NCBI GenBank assembly: GCA_014799395.1
Contig: JAAVID010000015.1
Span: 25,202-89,201 of the forward strand
DNA: 64,000 nt
Reading direction: 5' to 3'
From: Oscillospiraceae bacterium
Lineage (GTDB): Bacteria > Bacillota > Clostridia > Oscillospirales > Ruminococcaceae
Shown: piece by piece, positions 13,570 to 22,644 of the stretch
Layout of the letters: each line of letters begins with the position of its first letter
Position numbering within the stretch: the stretch's first letter is position 1
The notes under the pieces: model-generated
Told to the model about the DNA's origin: nothing
The model's database searches: none
What the model saw: the letters and a program-made list of their open reading frames with translations, nothing else
Made by a program: the position numbers and the translations under genes

Positions 13570-15239
13570 TACTCGGTCACCTCCTGCTGAGCCTCTGTAT
13601 TCTCTGCATTCGCAGGCTCTTCCTGCTTCGTCAGATCGTTAATATCGGTGTTGTCCTCGTCACTGCCCATTTGCAGCTGCATTGTCATCTCAAACGAGAA
13701 CACGGTATCATACTTCTTGCTTCCGTCAGCGGAAATTATCGCGTATGTGCCCCAATCCGTAATGTTTTCCTTTGCAAATCCCGAATATGTGATATTCACA
13801 AAATAAGGATCGCCGTACTTGTTAAGTACCTTGGTGCTGAGATATTCCGCGTATCTCGACGGAACGGAGGAAGGATCGCCCTGCGAAAGTCCCTTGAACT
13901 TCACGGTGACCATATTTCCGCCAACCGAGACCTCTTCGATCTCAAGCTCCTCGTTGTCCGCCAAGAGCCTGTCGTCCGTAGCGGTAAGCGGCTTGCTCAC
14001 ATTATCGAAAACGAGCCTCTGCGCCTTGGGCTTGTAGTTGAACAGCAAGCCCGTCTTTTTAACGGTATCGTTGTAGCTGTTGAAGCCCGCGAGCATCGTG
14101 TCTCTGTCGTCGACTATCTGAAGATCGCGCTGCATCTGCGGATCGTCTATTCTGGCCTGGAGATTGTTTATCTGACCGGTAAGGCTGTTGTTGTAAAAGT
14201 CGCAAGCCATAACCACGCCGCCGACAACCGCCGCCGAAGCGACGATCGCGCCGAGGAATCCGAGCAGGAAGCCGTTAGCGCCCTTGGACTCCTTTGCGGA
14301 GGTAGCCTCCAACAGGTTGATGTGCTCAAGCTCCTTGTTGCGGCGGTAAAGAGCGCCGATAGCGTTCGCGTACTTCGAGAAGTCGAACTGCACGGACGAC
14401 GTAATGGAGCTTGGCATCGAAAGCATATTCGTGGGAACGTTGAACGAGGATATCGCGTTCGTTATCTCGATAAAGCTGTCGATCTCGCCGTAGAACAAGA
14501 TCTCCTGAAGCGGCTTTGCGCCCTTGCGGGATCTGATAAACTGGATCATTCTGAACAGGTTATCGTAAACCGCGCGGGTAACATAGTCGGGAGCGTTCTC
14601 GTAATCGTTCGGGTCAATGTTGAAGAAACGGGAGAACGCGAGCTGATTTTCCTCATACAGGTTCATATTGAGGAAGTTCTTGTCGATCTGGATAAGCAGT
14701 ATCGGCATTCTGTCCGCCATCTTCGGAGTGTTTATAATAAGACGCGTAACGGAGTTGTTGGAGATGTTTACACCCTTAAGCTGCAAGCCTATGTGCGAAA
14801 ACAGTCTTACATATCCGTCAACCAGTCTCTGCGGGCAGGCAGCCGCGATGACCTTGAGCATCTTGTTCTTTTCCTCGTCCTCGGTCTCGCCCGCTATAGT
14901 AAAGGATATGTTGAAGTCGCTGGATACGTTCATATTCGACTGTATCATCGCCTCGATGATAGCAGGGTTTTTCAGATTTTTCGGCTTCGCAACAACCATT
15001 TCCTTATATACAATGGAGCTCGAGGTAATGGAAACTATCGCTTCCTTTTCCTTAATATCTCTGGTCTTGATAATATCGTTCAGCTCCGCTGCGACCATAG
15101 GAACGTCGGTAATATAACCGTTTGCCACCATTCCGAGTGAGAGCTCGCGCATATCCGCGTCCTGCACTCTTATCTTGTTACCGCTGTGTACGCCTCTGAC
15201 AAGTTTTATTTGTCTGTCGGTAATATCTATTGAAAGCAT
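13569..15239 (-). CDS. pilM: PilM-PilN fusion protein
   Basis: Residues 1-300 read as PilM, an actin-like cytoplasmic ATPase-fold protein (start MLSIDITDRQIKLV; ALYRR near the end of the fold). Then INLL (307-310) matches the N-terminal PilN motif that docks into PilM, followed by a membrane helix (about 323-345), a coiled coil (about 350-380) and a PilN-like periplasm-side domain with an acidic Q/E-rich tail. In most species these are separate genes; here a single 556-residue chain has no internal stop. GAGGTGAAG precedes the ATG. It is followed by pilO with a one-base overlap and preceded by pilC. Confidence 0.85.
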   Translation of the reverse strand: MLSIDITDRQIKLVRGVHSGNKIRVQDADMRELSLGMVANGYITDVPMVAAELNDIIKTRDIKEKEAIVSITSSSIVYKEMVVAKPKNLKNPAIIEAMIQSNMNVSSDFNISFTIAGETEDEEKNKMLKVIAAACPQRLVDGYVRLFSHIGLQLKGVNISNNSVTRLIINTPKMADRMPILLIQIDKNFLNMNLYEENQLAFSRFFNIDPNDYENAPDYVTRAVYDNLFRMIQFIRSRKGAKPLQEILFYGEIDSFIEITNAISSFNVPTNMLSMPSSITSSVQFDFSKYANAIGALYRRNKELEHINLLEATSAKESKGANGFLLGFLGAIVASAAVVGGVVMACDFYNNSLTGQINNLQARIDDPQMQRDLQIVDDRDTMLAGFNSYNDTVKKTGLLFNYKPKAQRLVFDNVSKPLTATDDRLLADNEELEIEEVSVGGNMVTVKFKGLSQGDPSSVPSRYAEYLSTKVLNKYGDPYFVNITYSGFAKENITDWGTYAIISADGSKKYDTVFSFEMTMQLQMGSDEDNTDINDLTKQEEPANAENTEAQQEVTE

Positions 15240-15288
15240 ATCTTCACCTCATAATTTTTATTTTGGAATTTTTGCGGCTTACCGCTCA

Positions 15289-16482
15289 TTATCCGCCAAC
15301 GGAAAGCATTCCGCCGTAGAGCATCGGGAATACGCCCGCGAGGAAGAATCCTATCGCGATACCCATGATGATGATCATCAAAGGCTCCATCATTCCTACC
15401 AGCTTTGTGATAGCCGCGTCGGCTTCTTCGTCGTAATATTCCGCCGCTTTTCCGAGAATGGTATCCAGCGTACCGGATTCCTCGCCGACATATATGATCG
15501 AGGTAAACATACCCTCAAATATTCCCGTTTTCTCGATCGCCTTAGACATACTCTCACCGAGCTTGATGTCGTTGACGACGTCCTTAAAGCATTTGTCAAC
15601 ATACGTGTTTCCGATAGTGGCGACGGATTTCTCGATACATTCGACCATTTGCAGACCCGCGCCGTACAGGTTCGCCATACTTCTCGCGAAACGACCCGTA
15701 TACATCGTCGAAATGAGCTTTCCAACCTTCGGTATTTTCAGCAGCATTTCGTCCATTTTCAAACGCGACGCGGGAACTCTCCGCGCAAACATAAATCCGA
15801 ATACGATAACCGCAATAACGATTATGTACACATACCAATAATTGATAAGCGAATCCGAGAACGCGATCAGCGCCGCGGATATAGGCGAAATATCGTCGGG
15901 ATCCATCATCTCCGTAAACGTCGGGAGAATAGCTACGAACATGAATATCAGAACCACGAGCAGCAGCACGCCCAGAACCATAGGATAAACCATCGCGGAT
16001 TTAGCCTTGTTCGCGGTCTTGTTAGCGTTTGCGTAGTGGTCGGACAATCTGTTGAGCATCTGGTCGAGAGTACCCGAAGCCTCACCCGCCGAAACCATAC
16101 TTACAAACATATCGGGGAAAACGCCCGGCTTTGCGATAAGTACGTCGGAGAAGGATTTACCCTTTTGGACTTCCTCATAAATGTCCAGCAGGACAGCCTT
16201 AGCCTTTTTGTTCTCCTGCTGTTCCTGGAGAATGTGCAGCGCACGCACCAGCGACAGACCCGCAGCGGTCATAGACGCCAGCTGACGGCTTATGAAGGAT
16301 ACCTCCTTGGTCTTGAATTTGTACTTGACATCCACAACGCCCCCGCCCAGATCGCGGTAACTGGTGACATAGAGCTTTCGTTCCCTCAGTCTTGCCTAAA
16401 GTTCCTTATAGTCCTCAGCCAGCTCCTGTCCTCTGACGGTACGGCCGTTGATGTCGGTGGCAACATAAGAGTATTTGTTCAC
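15289..16482 (-). CDS. pilC: PilC, pilus platform protein, interrupted by an in-frame amber codon
   Basis: The inner-membrane platform protein (GspF family): two repeated cytoplasmic domains, each with a GE(A/E)SGTLD motif (about 80 and 285 counting from 16335), and three membrane helices. Sequence from the GTG at 16482, behind a perfect GGAGG 7 nt away, reads YSYVATDINGRTVRGQE, the normal PilC N-terminus. A TAG at 16398-16396 (codon 29) then interrupts it, and LRERKLYV continues the family pattern in the same frame. Without suppression the product would have to start internally, for example at the GTG at 16335, losing about 49 residues. A recent nonsense mutation, restart, readthrough or sequence error are all possible. 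Confidence 0.8.
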
Positions 16483-16583
16483 CTGAAAACCTCCGTTCCC
16501 CAACAACTTTGTTGAAATATGCAGGCGGTAAAATACTCCGAATTTTGGGCGCAATTTACCCATAGCCGCCTACTTGTAAATAA

Positions 16584-16612
16584 ATTATACCATAATTTCT
16601 TATTTTTTTCAA
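16584..16612 (-). promoter_or_regulatory. Promoter of the pilC-pilMN-pilO-pilX operon
   Basis: On the minus strand TTGAAA (16612-16607), 17 nt, TATAAT (16589-16584). The leader of about 95 nt can pair AGGCGG with CCGCCT and holds CAACAAAGTTGTTG close to the ribosome site. Confidence 0.78.
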
Positions 16613-16806
16613 GCGCTTGTAAACGATTTTTTCAAATATTCGCCCGAAAAACCGCCTTTTTTAATGTAGAATTTCAACTTAAACTTATGTGCAATTTAGA
16701 CAAATAACTTTCAACATCTGTTGAAAACTTTACGGGCATTTCTCCGCAAACGGCTTGGTTGCCGCATTTATTCACAAACGAGATTTATTTAACCGTAAAA
16801 AGTCTA

Positions 16807-16835
16807 TTGACTTTATCGGGAAATTATGGTATAAT
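16807..16835 (+). promoter_or_regulatory. Promoter of glgP
   Basis: TTGACT (16807-16812), 17 nt, TATAAT (16830-16835). Transcription should start near 16842, five bases before the 161-bp palindromic element, so the element would lie wholly in the glgP leader. Confidence 0.82.
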
Positions 16836-16846
16836 AATTTTGTATA

Positions 16847-17007
16847 GAGCGTGTTCACATTAACCGAAATGCTCGGATTTCGAAGCGAATTTTTCGCATA
16901 ACGAGGCGAAAATTCTTGACGTACTGTATGTACGTCAAGAATTTTCAACGAAGTTATGCAAAAAATTCGCCGAAAGACGGGCGTTGAGCGTTAATGTGAA
17001 CACGCTC
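16847..17007. repeat. 161-bp palindromic element, copy A (in the glgP leader)
   Basis: Perfect 18-bp inverted ends (16847-16864 with 16990-17007) enclose further paired arms: CGAATTTTT..CATAAC with GTTATG..AAAAATTCG, and a central AAATTCTTGACGTAC/GTACGTCAAGAATTT hairpin with a TGTAT loop. The whole element could fold into one long RNA hairpin. A diverged copy of identical length lies at 61208-61368. No ORF is present and no target-site duplication is evident. It fits a MITE-like or palindromic intergenic repeat. Confidence 0.85.
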
Positions 17008-17123
17008 AGGAGCGATTTCCAAAAGGTTCCGGCACTCCGATAATAATTCGGCGCCGCGGCGGCGGCAAAACAAATCAACGGCAAAGCGGCATCATTTGCG
17101 GCATTGCCTTTAAGGAGGAAAGT

Positions 17124-19493
17124 ATGTTAGACAACACATTATTGAAGAACGATTTCGAGGACATTCTGCGCGACTCCCACGTACAGGGAAAGCAGTGCAC
17201 CCCCGCGCAGCTTCACGACGCGCTCTCCCGCGCGATAATGAAGCAGGCGGTGCCTATGATGAGCTGTTCCGCGCCTAGCGGCAAAAGCGCTTCGTATCTG
17301 TCTATGGAATTCCTCGTAGGACGCGCGGTGTACAACAACATCTTATGTCTCGGTCTGCATGACTATGCCGAGGAGCTTCTCAACAGCGCGGGCGGCAGTC
17401 TGAACGACCTTGAGGAGATCGAGGACGCTGCGCTCGGAAACGGCGGCTTGGGCAGACTTGCGGCGTGCTTCCTCGACAGCGCGGCGACTATGAAGCTCCC
17501 CTTGAACGGCTACGGTATCCGCTACAAGTACGGTCTCTTCAAGCAGACCATTGAGGACGGCTTCCAGCGCGAGTACGCGGACGACTGGACAAAATTCGGC
17601 GATCCGTGGAGCAGACGCCCCGACGACGACACCGTGATCATCCACTACTCGACGGGAGACGTAAAAGCCGTCCCCTACGATATGCCGATATTCGGCTACA
17701 AAAACGACTTCGCGGGTACTCTCCGCCTTTGGCAGGCAGAGCCCCTCAACGCGTTCGATTTCGACGCGTTCAACCGTCAGGACTATTTCGCCGCGGCAAA
17801 GGGGCAGATAGAAGCGGAGAACATCTCGGGCACTCTCTACCCCAACGACGACGCTCGTCCCGGCAAGATACTGCGCCTGAAGCAGGAGTACTTCTTCAGC
17901 GCCGCTTCCATGGCGGACTTAGTGAGAAAGCACCTCGCTGCGGGTCGTGACATCTACTCGTTCGCTGAGTATAATTCCATTCAGCTCAACGACACCCACC
18001 CCGTTATCTCCATTCCCGAGCTTATCCGCATACTCGTTACCGAGCGCAACGTTCCGTTCGCAAAGGCGCTCGAGATCGCCAAAAAGACCTTCAACTACAC
18101 CAACCACACCATTATGACAGAGGCTCTCGAGAAGTGGGACTGCGGCATTGTCGAGGAGCTTCTTCCCGACGTTTACGCGTTTATCCTGCGTATCAACGAC
18201 GAATTTATTTCGGATATGTACCGCCGCGGCATTCCGCGCGACAAGATCGAAACAATGCAGCCCGTTTCCGGCGGAATGGTTCATATGGCGAAAATGGCAA
18301 TTTACTGCTCGCAGTTCGTCAACGGCGTTGCGAAAATTCACACCGAGATACTCAAAACCGATGCTCTGCCCGAGTGGTACGAGCTGTTCCCCGAGCGCTT
18401 CCAGAACAAGACGAACGGCATTACGCCGCGCCGCTGGATAGCTCTGTGCAACCCCAAGCTCTCCGCGCTTATAACAAAGCTCATAGGCGATGAAAGCTGG
18501 ATAACCGACCTCTCCAAGCTCCGCGAGCTCCGCAAGTATATGGACGACAAAGAGGTCCTCGGCAAGTTCAGAGACATCAAGTACCTCAACAAGACCGCTC
18601 TCGCAAAGTACATCAAGGAGCACGAGGGCGTTGAGATCGACCCGAACTCCATGTTCGACATTCAGATAAAGCGCCTGCACGAGTACAAGCGCCAGCTTTT
18701 GAACGCGTTCAGCATACTGTATATTTATTATGGTATAAAAGACGGCAGTATCGCAAACTTCGCGCCCACAGCGTTCATATTCGGCGCAAAGGCGGCTCCC
18801 GGCTACGCCCGCGCCAAGGCGATAATCAAGTATATCAACGAGATAGCGAACCTTGTCAATAACGACGAGACCATAAACGGCGCTCTCAAGGTCGTTTACG
18901 TTCAGAACTACAACGTTTCCTACGCAGAAAAGCTCGTTATCGCGGCGGACATCTCCGAGCAGATCTCCACGGCGGGCACCGAGGCTTCCGGCACGGGCAA
19001 TATGAAGTTTATGCTCAACGGCACAATGACCCTCGGCACCTACGACGGCGCAAACGTCGAGATATGCGAGGAAGCGGGCGAGGAGAACAACTACATCTTC
19101 GGCGCGCGCGTTCAGGACCTCGCGCAGAGAATGCCGACCTACGACCCGAGAAAGCTCTATTCCGAGAACACCCGCATAGCGCGCGTTATAAATTCGCTTA
19201 TCGACGGCACATTCTCCGACGGCGGCAACGGCTCGTTCAGAGAGCTGTACTATTCGCTTCTGGACGGCGCTTCGTGGCACAAGCCCGACCACTACTACCT
19301 CCTCGGCGACCTCGAAAATTACGTTCAGGCAAAGCTCAAAGCCAACAGCGACTTCTGCTTCAACCACGACGAATTCATCAAGAAGTGCTGGATAAATATG
19401 ACGAGCGCGGGCAAGTTCAGTTCCGACCGCACGATCGCGGACTACGCAAAAGAGATATGGAAGATCACTTCCGCGGACGGCAAAATTTCTTAA
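17124..19493 (+). CDS. glgP: Glycogen/starch phosphorylase
   Basis: The 789-residue enzyme releases glucose-1-phosphate from alpha-1,4-glucans in the cytoplasm. Family landmarks include ALGNGGLGRLAACFLDS (about 108-124), RIKYKY-like active-site geometry at GYGIRYKYGLFKQ, and the pyridoxal-phosphate lysine in EASGTGNMKFMLNG near residue 630. Length is normal (about 800). The AAGGAGGAAAG ribosome site sets the ATG. It is a single-gene unit with its own promoter, a palindrome-bearing leader and a strong terminator. No other glycogen gene lies nearby, so its substrate may be storage glycogen or imported maltodextrin. Confidence 0.97.
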   Translation: MLDNTLLKNDFEDILRDSHVQGKQCTPAQLHDALSRAIMKQAVPMMSCSAPSGKSASYLSMEFLVGRAVYNNILCLGLHDYAEELLNSAGGSLNDLEEIEDAALGNGGLGRLAACFLDSAATMKLPLNGYGIRYKYGLFKQTIEDGFQREYADDWTKFGDPWSRRPDDDTVIIHYSTGDVKAVPYDMPIFGYKNDFAGTLRLWQAEPLNAFDFDAFNRQDYFAAAKGQIEAENISGTLYPNDDARPGKILRLKQEYFFSAASMADLVRKHLAAGRDIYSFAEYNSIQLNDTHPVISIPELIRILVTERNVPFAKALEIAKKTFNYTNHTIMTEALEKWDCGIVEELLPDVYAFILRINDEFISDMYRRGIPRDKIETMQPVSGGMVHMAKMAIYCSQFVNGVAKIHTEILKTDALPEWYELFPERFQNKTNGITPRRWIALCNPKLSALITKLIGDESWITDLSKLRELRKYMDDKEVLGKFRDIKYLNKTALAKYIKEHEGVEIDPNSMFDIQIKRLHEYKRQLLNAFSILYIYYGIKDGSIANFAPTAFIFGAKAAPGYARAKAIIKYINEIANLVNNDETINGALKVVYVQNYNVSYAEKLVIAADISEQISTAGTEASGTGNMKFMLNGTMTLGTYDGANVEICEEAGEENNYIFGARVQDLAQRMPTYDPRKLYSENTRIARVINSLIDGTFSDGGNGSFRELYYSLLDGASWHKPDHYYLLGDLENYVQAKLKANSDFCFNHDEFIKKCWINMTSAGKFSSDRTIADYAKEIWKITSADGKIS

Positions 19494-19495
19494 AT

Positions 19496-19532
19496 AAAAT
19501 CAGCCGCTGTTCAAAACGAACAGCGGCTTTTT
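19496..19532. terminator. Bidirectional terminator between glgP and htpG
   Basis: An 11-bp stem AGCCGCTGTTC/GAACAGCGGCT (19502-19512 with 19518-19528) is flanked by A-rich and T-rich runs and serves both convergent genes. Confidence 0.88.
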
Positions 19533-19542
19533 GATTGTAATT

Positions 19543-21444
19543 TTATTTCGCCATTATCTCGCAAATTTTGTTGGAGAATTCAACGGGGTTCTCGATCGGC
19601 ATACCCTCGATAAGCAGCGCCTGCGAATACAGTATATCGGCGTACTCTCCCGCGGTATCCTTGTCGGTCTCGTAGAGCGATTTCAGCTTGCCGAATATCG
19701 CGTGATTGGGGTTTATCTCGAGGATTTTCTCGGCTTTCGCGCCCTCGCCGTTCGGCATAGCGGAAAGCACCTTCTCCATCTCGACGGAAAGCGCGCCCTC
19801 GCTGGTAATGCAGACGGGGTGGTTTTTCAGGCGTTGAGAGAGCTTTACCGCCTTTACCTTGCCGCTGAGCTTTTCCGTGAGGAAGTCGAACAAGCCCTTG
19901 TTGTCCTCCTGCTCCTTTTTGATCTCCTCTTTCTCCTCCTCGGTCTCCAGTCCGAGGTCGTCCGCGGAGACGGACTTGTACTCCTTGCCGTCAAGGTCGT
20001 GCATCATCTGCAAGCAGAACTCGTCGACGTGGTCGGTGAGGTAGAGTATCTCAAAGCCCTTGTCGCGGACAAGCTCGGTCTGCGGCAGGCTTTCGATACG
20101 GGAAACGCTCGAACCGCTCGCGAAGTAGATGTACTTCTGCTCCTCCTTCATACGCGAAACGTATTCCTCAAGAGTAGTAACGCCGCCGTTTGAGGTCTTG
20201 AACATCAGCAGGTCCTGCAAATCCGCCTTGTTCATTCCGTAGCTCTCGTAAATGCCGTACTTTATCTGAGTGCCGAACGTTTCAAAGAACTTCTCGTACT
20301 TCTCGCGGTCGTTCTTCTGCAACTTTTTCAGTTCGTTCTTTATCGACTTCTCGATAGATTTCGCGATTATTTTGAGCTGGCGGTCGTGCTGGAGCATTTC
20401 GCGCGAAATGTTGAGCGACAAGTCCTCGCTGTCCACAAGACCGCGCACAAAGCTGAAATAGTCGGGGAGCAAGTCCGCGCACTTCTCCATTATCATTACG
20501 CCGCTCGAATACAGCTGCAAGCCCTTTTCAAAGTTCTTGGAATAGTAGTCGTAGGGCGCTTTTTCGGGAATATACAGCAGCGCGGAATAAGTCGCCGTAC
20601 CCTCGGTCTTGGAGTGGATATGCAGCAGCGGGTCGGTATAGTCGTAGAACTTGTCCTTGTAGAACTGATTGTAGTCCTCGTCCTTAAGCTCGGACTTCGC
20701 TTTCTTCCAGATCGGTATCTGCGAGTTGAGCGTTTCGGTAACGATCTCCTTGTCGTACTCGGGTTCTTTGCCGTCCGTGCCCGTGCCCTCGCGGAGCTTC
20801 TCGTGCTCAACGTCCATTTTAATGGGGTAGCGGATATAGTCGGAGTACTTCTTTACGAGCTCCCTTATCTTATACGGGGTGAGGAATTCATCGTATTTCT
20901 CGTCCTCGTTATTGTCCTTTATTTCGAGCGTGATGACCGTTCCGTGACTGTCCTTTTCCGCCTCGGAGACCGTGTAGCCGTCAACGCCCTCGCTCTGCCA
21001 CATAAACGCCTTGTCCGTGCCGAACGCCTTAGAGATAACGGTCACGCGCTTCGCGACCATAAACGCGGAGTAAAATCCCACGCCGAACTGACCGATAATG
21101 TCCACGTCCTCGGTCTTTTCGTTATCCTTTTTGAACGCGAACGAGCCGCTTTGCGCGATAGTACCGAGGTTGTTTTCAAGTTCCTCGGCGGTCATTCCGA
21201 TACCGTTGTCGGAGATGGTGAGCTTGCGCGCGTCCTTGTCGAGCTCAAGCGTTATCGCCATATCCGAGCGCGTTACCGCCTCGGCGGAGCTGTCCTGCAT
21301 AGACTTAAAGTAGAGCTTGTCCATAGCGTCCGAAGCGTTGGAGATAAGCTCGCGCAGGAAAATCTCCTTGTGCGTGTAAATGGAGTTTATCATCATCTCC
21401 AGCAGGCGCTTGGATTCGGCTTTAAATTCTTTTGTTTCACTCAT
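19543..21444 (-). CDS. htpG: HtpG, Hsp90-family chaperone
   Basis: The 633-residue ATP-dependent cytoplasmic chaperone. The N-terminal GHKL ATPase motifs are clear: [13 protein letters not shown] (about 34-46), [12 protein letters not shown] (about 78-89) and [13 protein letters not shown] (about 117-129), followed by middle and C-terminal dimerisation domains of normal length. A CIRCE operator and sigma-A promoter lie upstream, so HrcA repression with heat induction is expected. The leader of about 130 nt contains a strong hairpin (GCGGTCTC/GAGACCGC, about 21510-21535). Confidence 0.97.
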   Translation of the reverse strand: MSETKEFKAESKRLLEMMINSIYTHKEIFLRELISNASDAMDKLYFKSMQDSSAEAVTRSDMAITLELDKDARKLTISDNGIGMTAEELENNLGTIAQSGSFAFKKDNEKTEDVDIIGQFGVGFYSAFMVAKRVTVISKAFGTDKAFMWQSEGVDGYTVSEAEKDSHGTVITLEIKDNNEDEKYDEFLTPYKIRELVKKYSDYIRYPIKMDVEHEKLREGTGTDGKEPEYDKEIVTETLNSQIPIWKKAKSELKDEDYNQFYKDKFYDYTDPLLHIHSKTEGTATYSALLYIPEKAPYDYYSKNFEKGLQLYSSGVMIMEKCADLLPDYFSFVRGLVDSEDLSLNISREMLQHDRQLKIIAKSIEKSIKNELKKLQKNDREKYEKFFETFGTQIKYGIYESYGMNKADLQDLLMFKTSNGGVTTLEEYVSRMKEEQKYIYFASGSSVSRIESLPQTELVRDKGFEILYLTDHVDEFCLQMMHDLDGKEYKSVSADDLGLETEEEKEEIKKEQEDNKGLFDFLTEKLSGKVKAVKLSQRLKNHPVCITSEGALSVEMEKVLSAMPNGEGAKAEKILEINPNHAIFGKLKSLYETDKDTAGEYADILYSQALLIEGMPIENPVEFSNKICEIMAK

Positions 21445-21552
21445 AATATTTTCTCCCTCTCTGTATTATTAAAGCAACACCGATCAAATGGCTTTATTTT
21501 ATGCGGTCTCCCCGACTTCGGCGGGAGAGACCGCCATTATATCGGTGCTTCT

Positions 21553-21579
21553 TTAGCACTCTATCCCATAGAGTGCTAA
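21553..21579. promoter_or_regulatory. CIRCE operator (HrcA binding site) of htpG
   Basis: TTAGCACTC, 9 nt, GAGTGCTAA is a full-consensus CIRCE element. It lies about 11 nt downstream of the htpG -10 box, over the expected start of transcription, the usual position for HrcA repression. hrcA itself is not in this window. Confidence 0.95.
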
Positions 21580-21590
21580 CTCATAATTAT

Positions 21591-21618
21591 ATTATACACC
21601 ATTTGAGAAAAAAATCAA
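21591..21618 (-). promoter_or_regulatory. Sigma-A promoter of htpG
   Basis: On the minus strand TTGATT (21618-21613), 16 nt, TATAAT (21596-21591), immediately upstream of the CIRCE operator. Confidence 0.8.
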
Positions 21619-21631
21619 GTGACAAATCAAC

Positions 21632-21661
21632 AAAAAAAGCCGCGTATTATCACGGCTTTTT
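21632..21661 (-). terminator. Terminator of tag
   Basis: A 7-bp stem AGCCGTG/CGCGGCT with a T run on the minus strand overlaps the tag stop codon (21650-21652), which lies in the loop and arm. Confidence 0.75.
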
Positions 21662-22237
21662 GTGCAATTTTCTATTATCCGAGTGACAAAAGCAGGAAAC
21701 GACATGGTCGTCCACCATTCCCACCGCCTGCATAAACGAGTAGATTATCGTCGTGCCGACAAATTTAAAGCCGCGCTTTTTCAAGTCCCTGCTTATCTTA
21801 TCGGAGAGCGGAGTGCTCGCGGGAACGTCGGCGAGGGTTTTCGGACGGTTGACTATCGGAGTATCGCTGACGTAGCCCCAGATGAACTTGTCAAAGCTGC
21901 CGAATTCGCGCTGAATTTCCAGAAACGCCTTGGCGTTGGCGACGGCGGCGTTTATTTTCAGCCTGTTGCGGATTATCCCCGCGTCGTTGAGAAGCTCGGC
22001 GATTTTTTTATCATCGTATTCCGCGACCTTTTCGGGGTCGAAGTTGTCGAACGCGCGGCGGAAGTTCTCGCGCTTTCGGAGTATAGTTATCCACGACAAG
22101 CCCGCCTGCATACCCTCAAGTATCAGCATCTCGAACAGCTTGCGGTCGTCGTGCTCGGGGCGACCCCATTCGTTGTCGTGGTATGCGACGTAGACGGGGT
22201 CAGTGCCCGCCCATTCGCAGCGGCAAAGAGTTTTCAT
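21650..22237 (-). CDS. tag: DNA-3-methyladenine glycosylase I
   Basis: The 195-residue base-excision repair enzyme removes 3-methyladenine. Tag hallmarks are present: CEWAG near the start, YHDNEWGRP (about 17-25), the helix-hairpin-helix-like region around WITILRKRENFRRAF, and the C-terminal FVGTTIIYSFMQAVG with HVVSCFCH supplying zinc-binding Cys/His together with the N-terminal Cys and His. The start at 22237 was chosen for the GGAGGAT ribosome site; a longer reading frame upstream only translates the hairpin array. It appears monocistronic. Confidence 0.95.
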   Translation of the reverse strand: MKTLCRCEWAGTDPVYVAYHDNEWGRPEHDDRKLFEMLILEGMQAGLSWITILRKRENFRRAFDNFDPEKVAEYDDKKIAELLNDAGIIRNRLKINAAVANAKAFLEIQREFGSFDKFIWGYVSDTPIVNRPKTLADVPASTPLSDKISRDLKKRGFKFVGTTIIYSFMQAVGMVDDHVVSCFCHSDNRKLHKKP

Positions 22238-22303
22238 AATATCCTCCTTCAATATATAAATTATAATTTTGCTTAAAGACTTGCAGCTAAAAAAAACGGG
22301 ATT

Positions 22304-22570
22304 CCTAAGGGGCTTGCCCCTTAGGCGGAATGCAAGGGCAGAGCCCTTGCGCAGGTCAGGGCGGCAGCCCTGAATACCGCGCGTAAGCGCGGTGGCTGTG
22401 CGAAGCACAGCCGAGGGGCGAAGCCCCGCACCGCCGCGAAGCGGCGGCTCTCCCAAAAGCGCTAAAAGGGTTTGGGGAAAAACAAGAGTTTTTCCCCAAA
22501 TCAAGAAATTTGCCAACAGGCAAATTTCTTGATCAATCGGTTTTTTCTGCCGGTGGCAGAAAAAACCGAT
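22304..22570. repeat. Array of ten consecutive perfect hairpins
   Basis: Ten perfect inverted repeats with 2-4 nt loops follow each other in 267 bp: 22304-22325, 22332-22350, 22357-22372, 22377-22392, 22394-22412, 22415-22427, 22431-22447, 22471-22500, 22501-22532 and 22536-22570. Arms are 5-16 bp and differ in sequence. The first seven are GC-rich and share a GAA or similar loop; the last three have long arms with A/T runs. No gene occupies the 22238-22644 gap. It may be a mosaic intergenic repeat element transcribed as structured RNA. Confidence 0.85.
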
Positions 22571-22644
22571 CCGCGCTTTGAACAGTACCGCGCTGCCGCA
22601 GCAGCCTAATAATTTGTTCGGTTCGCATTACACTAAATTATAAT

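Noticed and set aside
13671-15140. A 489-codon plus-strand frame opposite the PilM-PilN gene
   Set aside because: It is antisense to a coherent fusion protein. Its composition is typical of a reversed coding frame and no family motif is seen.
15289-16482. Pyrrolysine or a reassigned amber codon in pilC
   Set aside because: TAG ends the PH-domain gene at 33593, no pyrrolysine gene is present in the window, and a single event is more simply a mutation, restart or sequence error.
16847-17007. Copy A as a simple rho-independent terminator or attenuator of glgP
   Set aside because: It is far longer than a terminator, lacks a T run after its outer stem, and has a same-length relative elsewhere.
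22238-22516. N-terminal extension of the tag reading frame
   Set aside because: The extra codons only translate the hairpin array. The consensus ribosome site and family start fit 22237.
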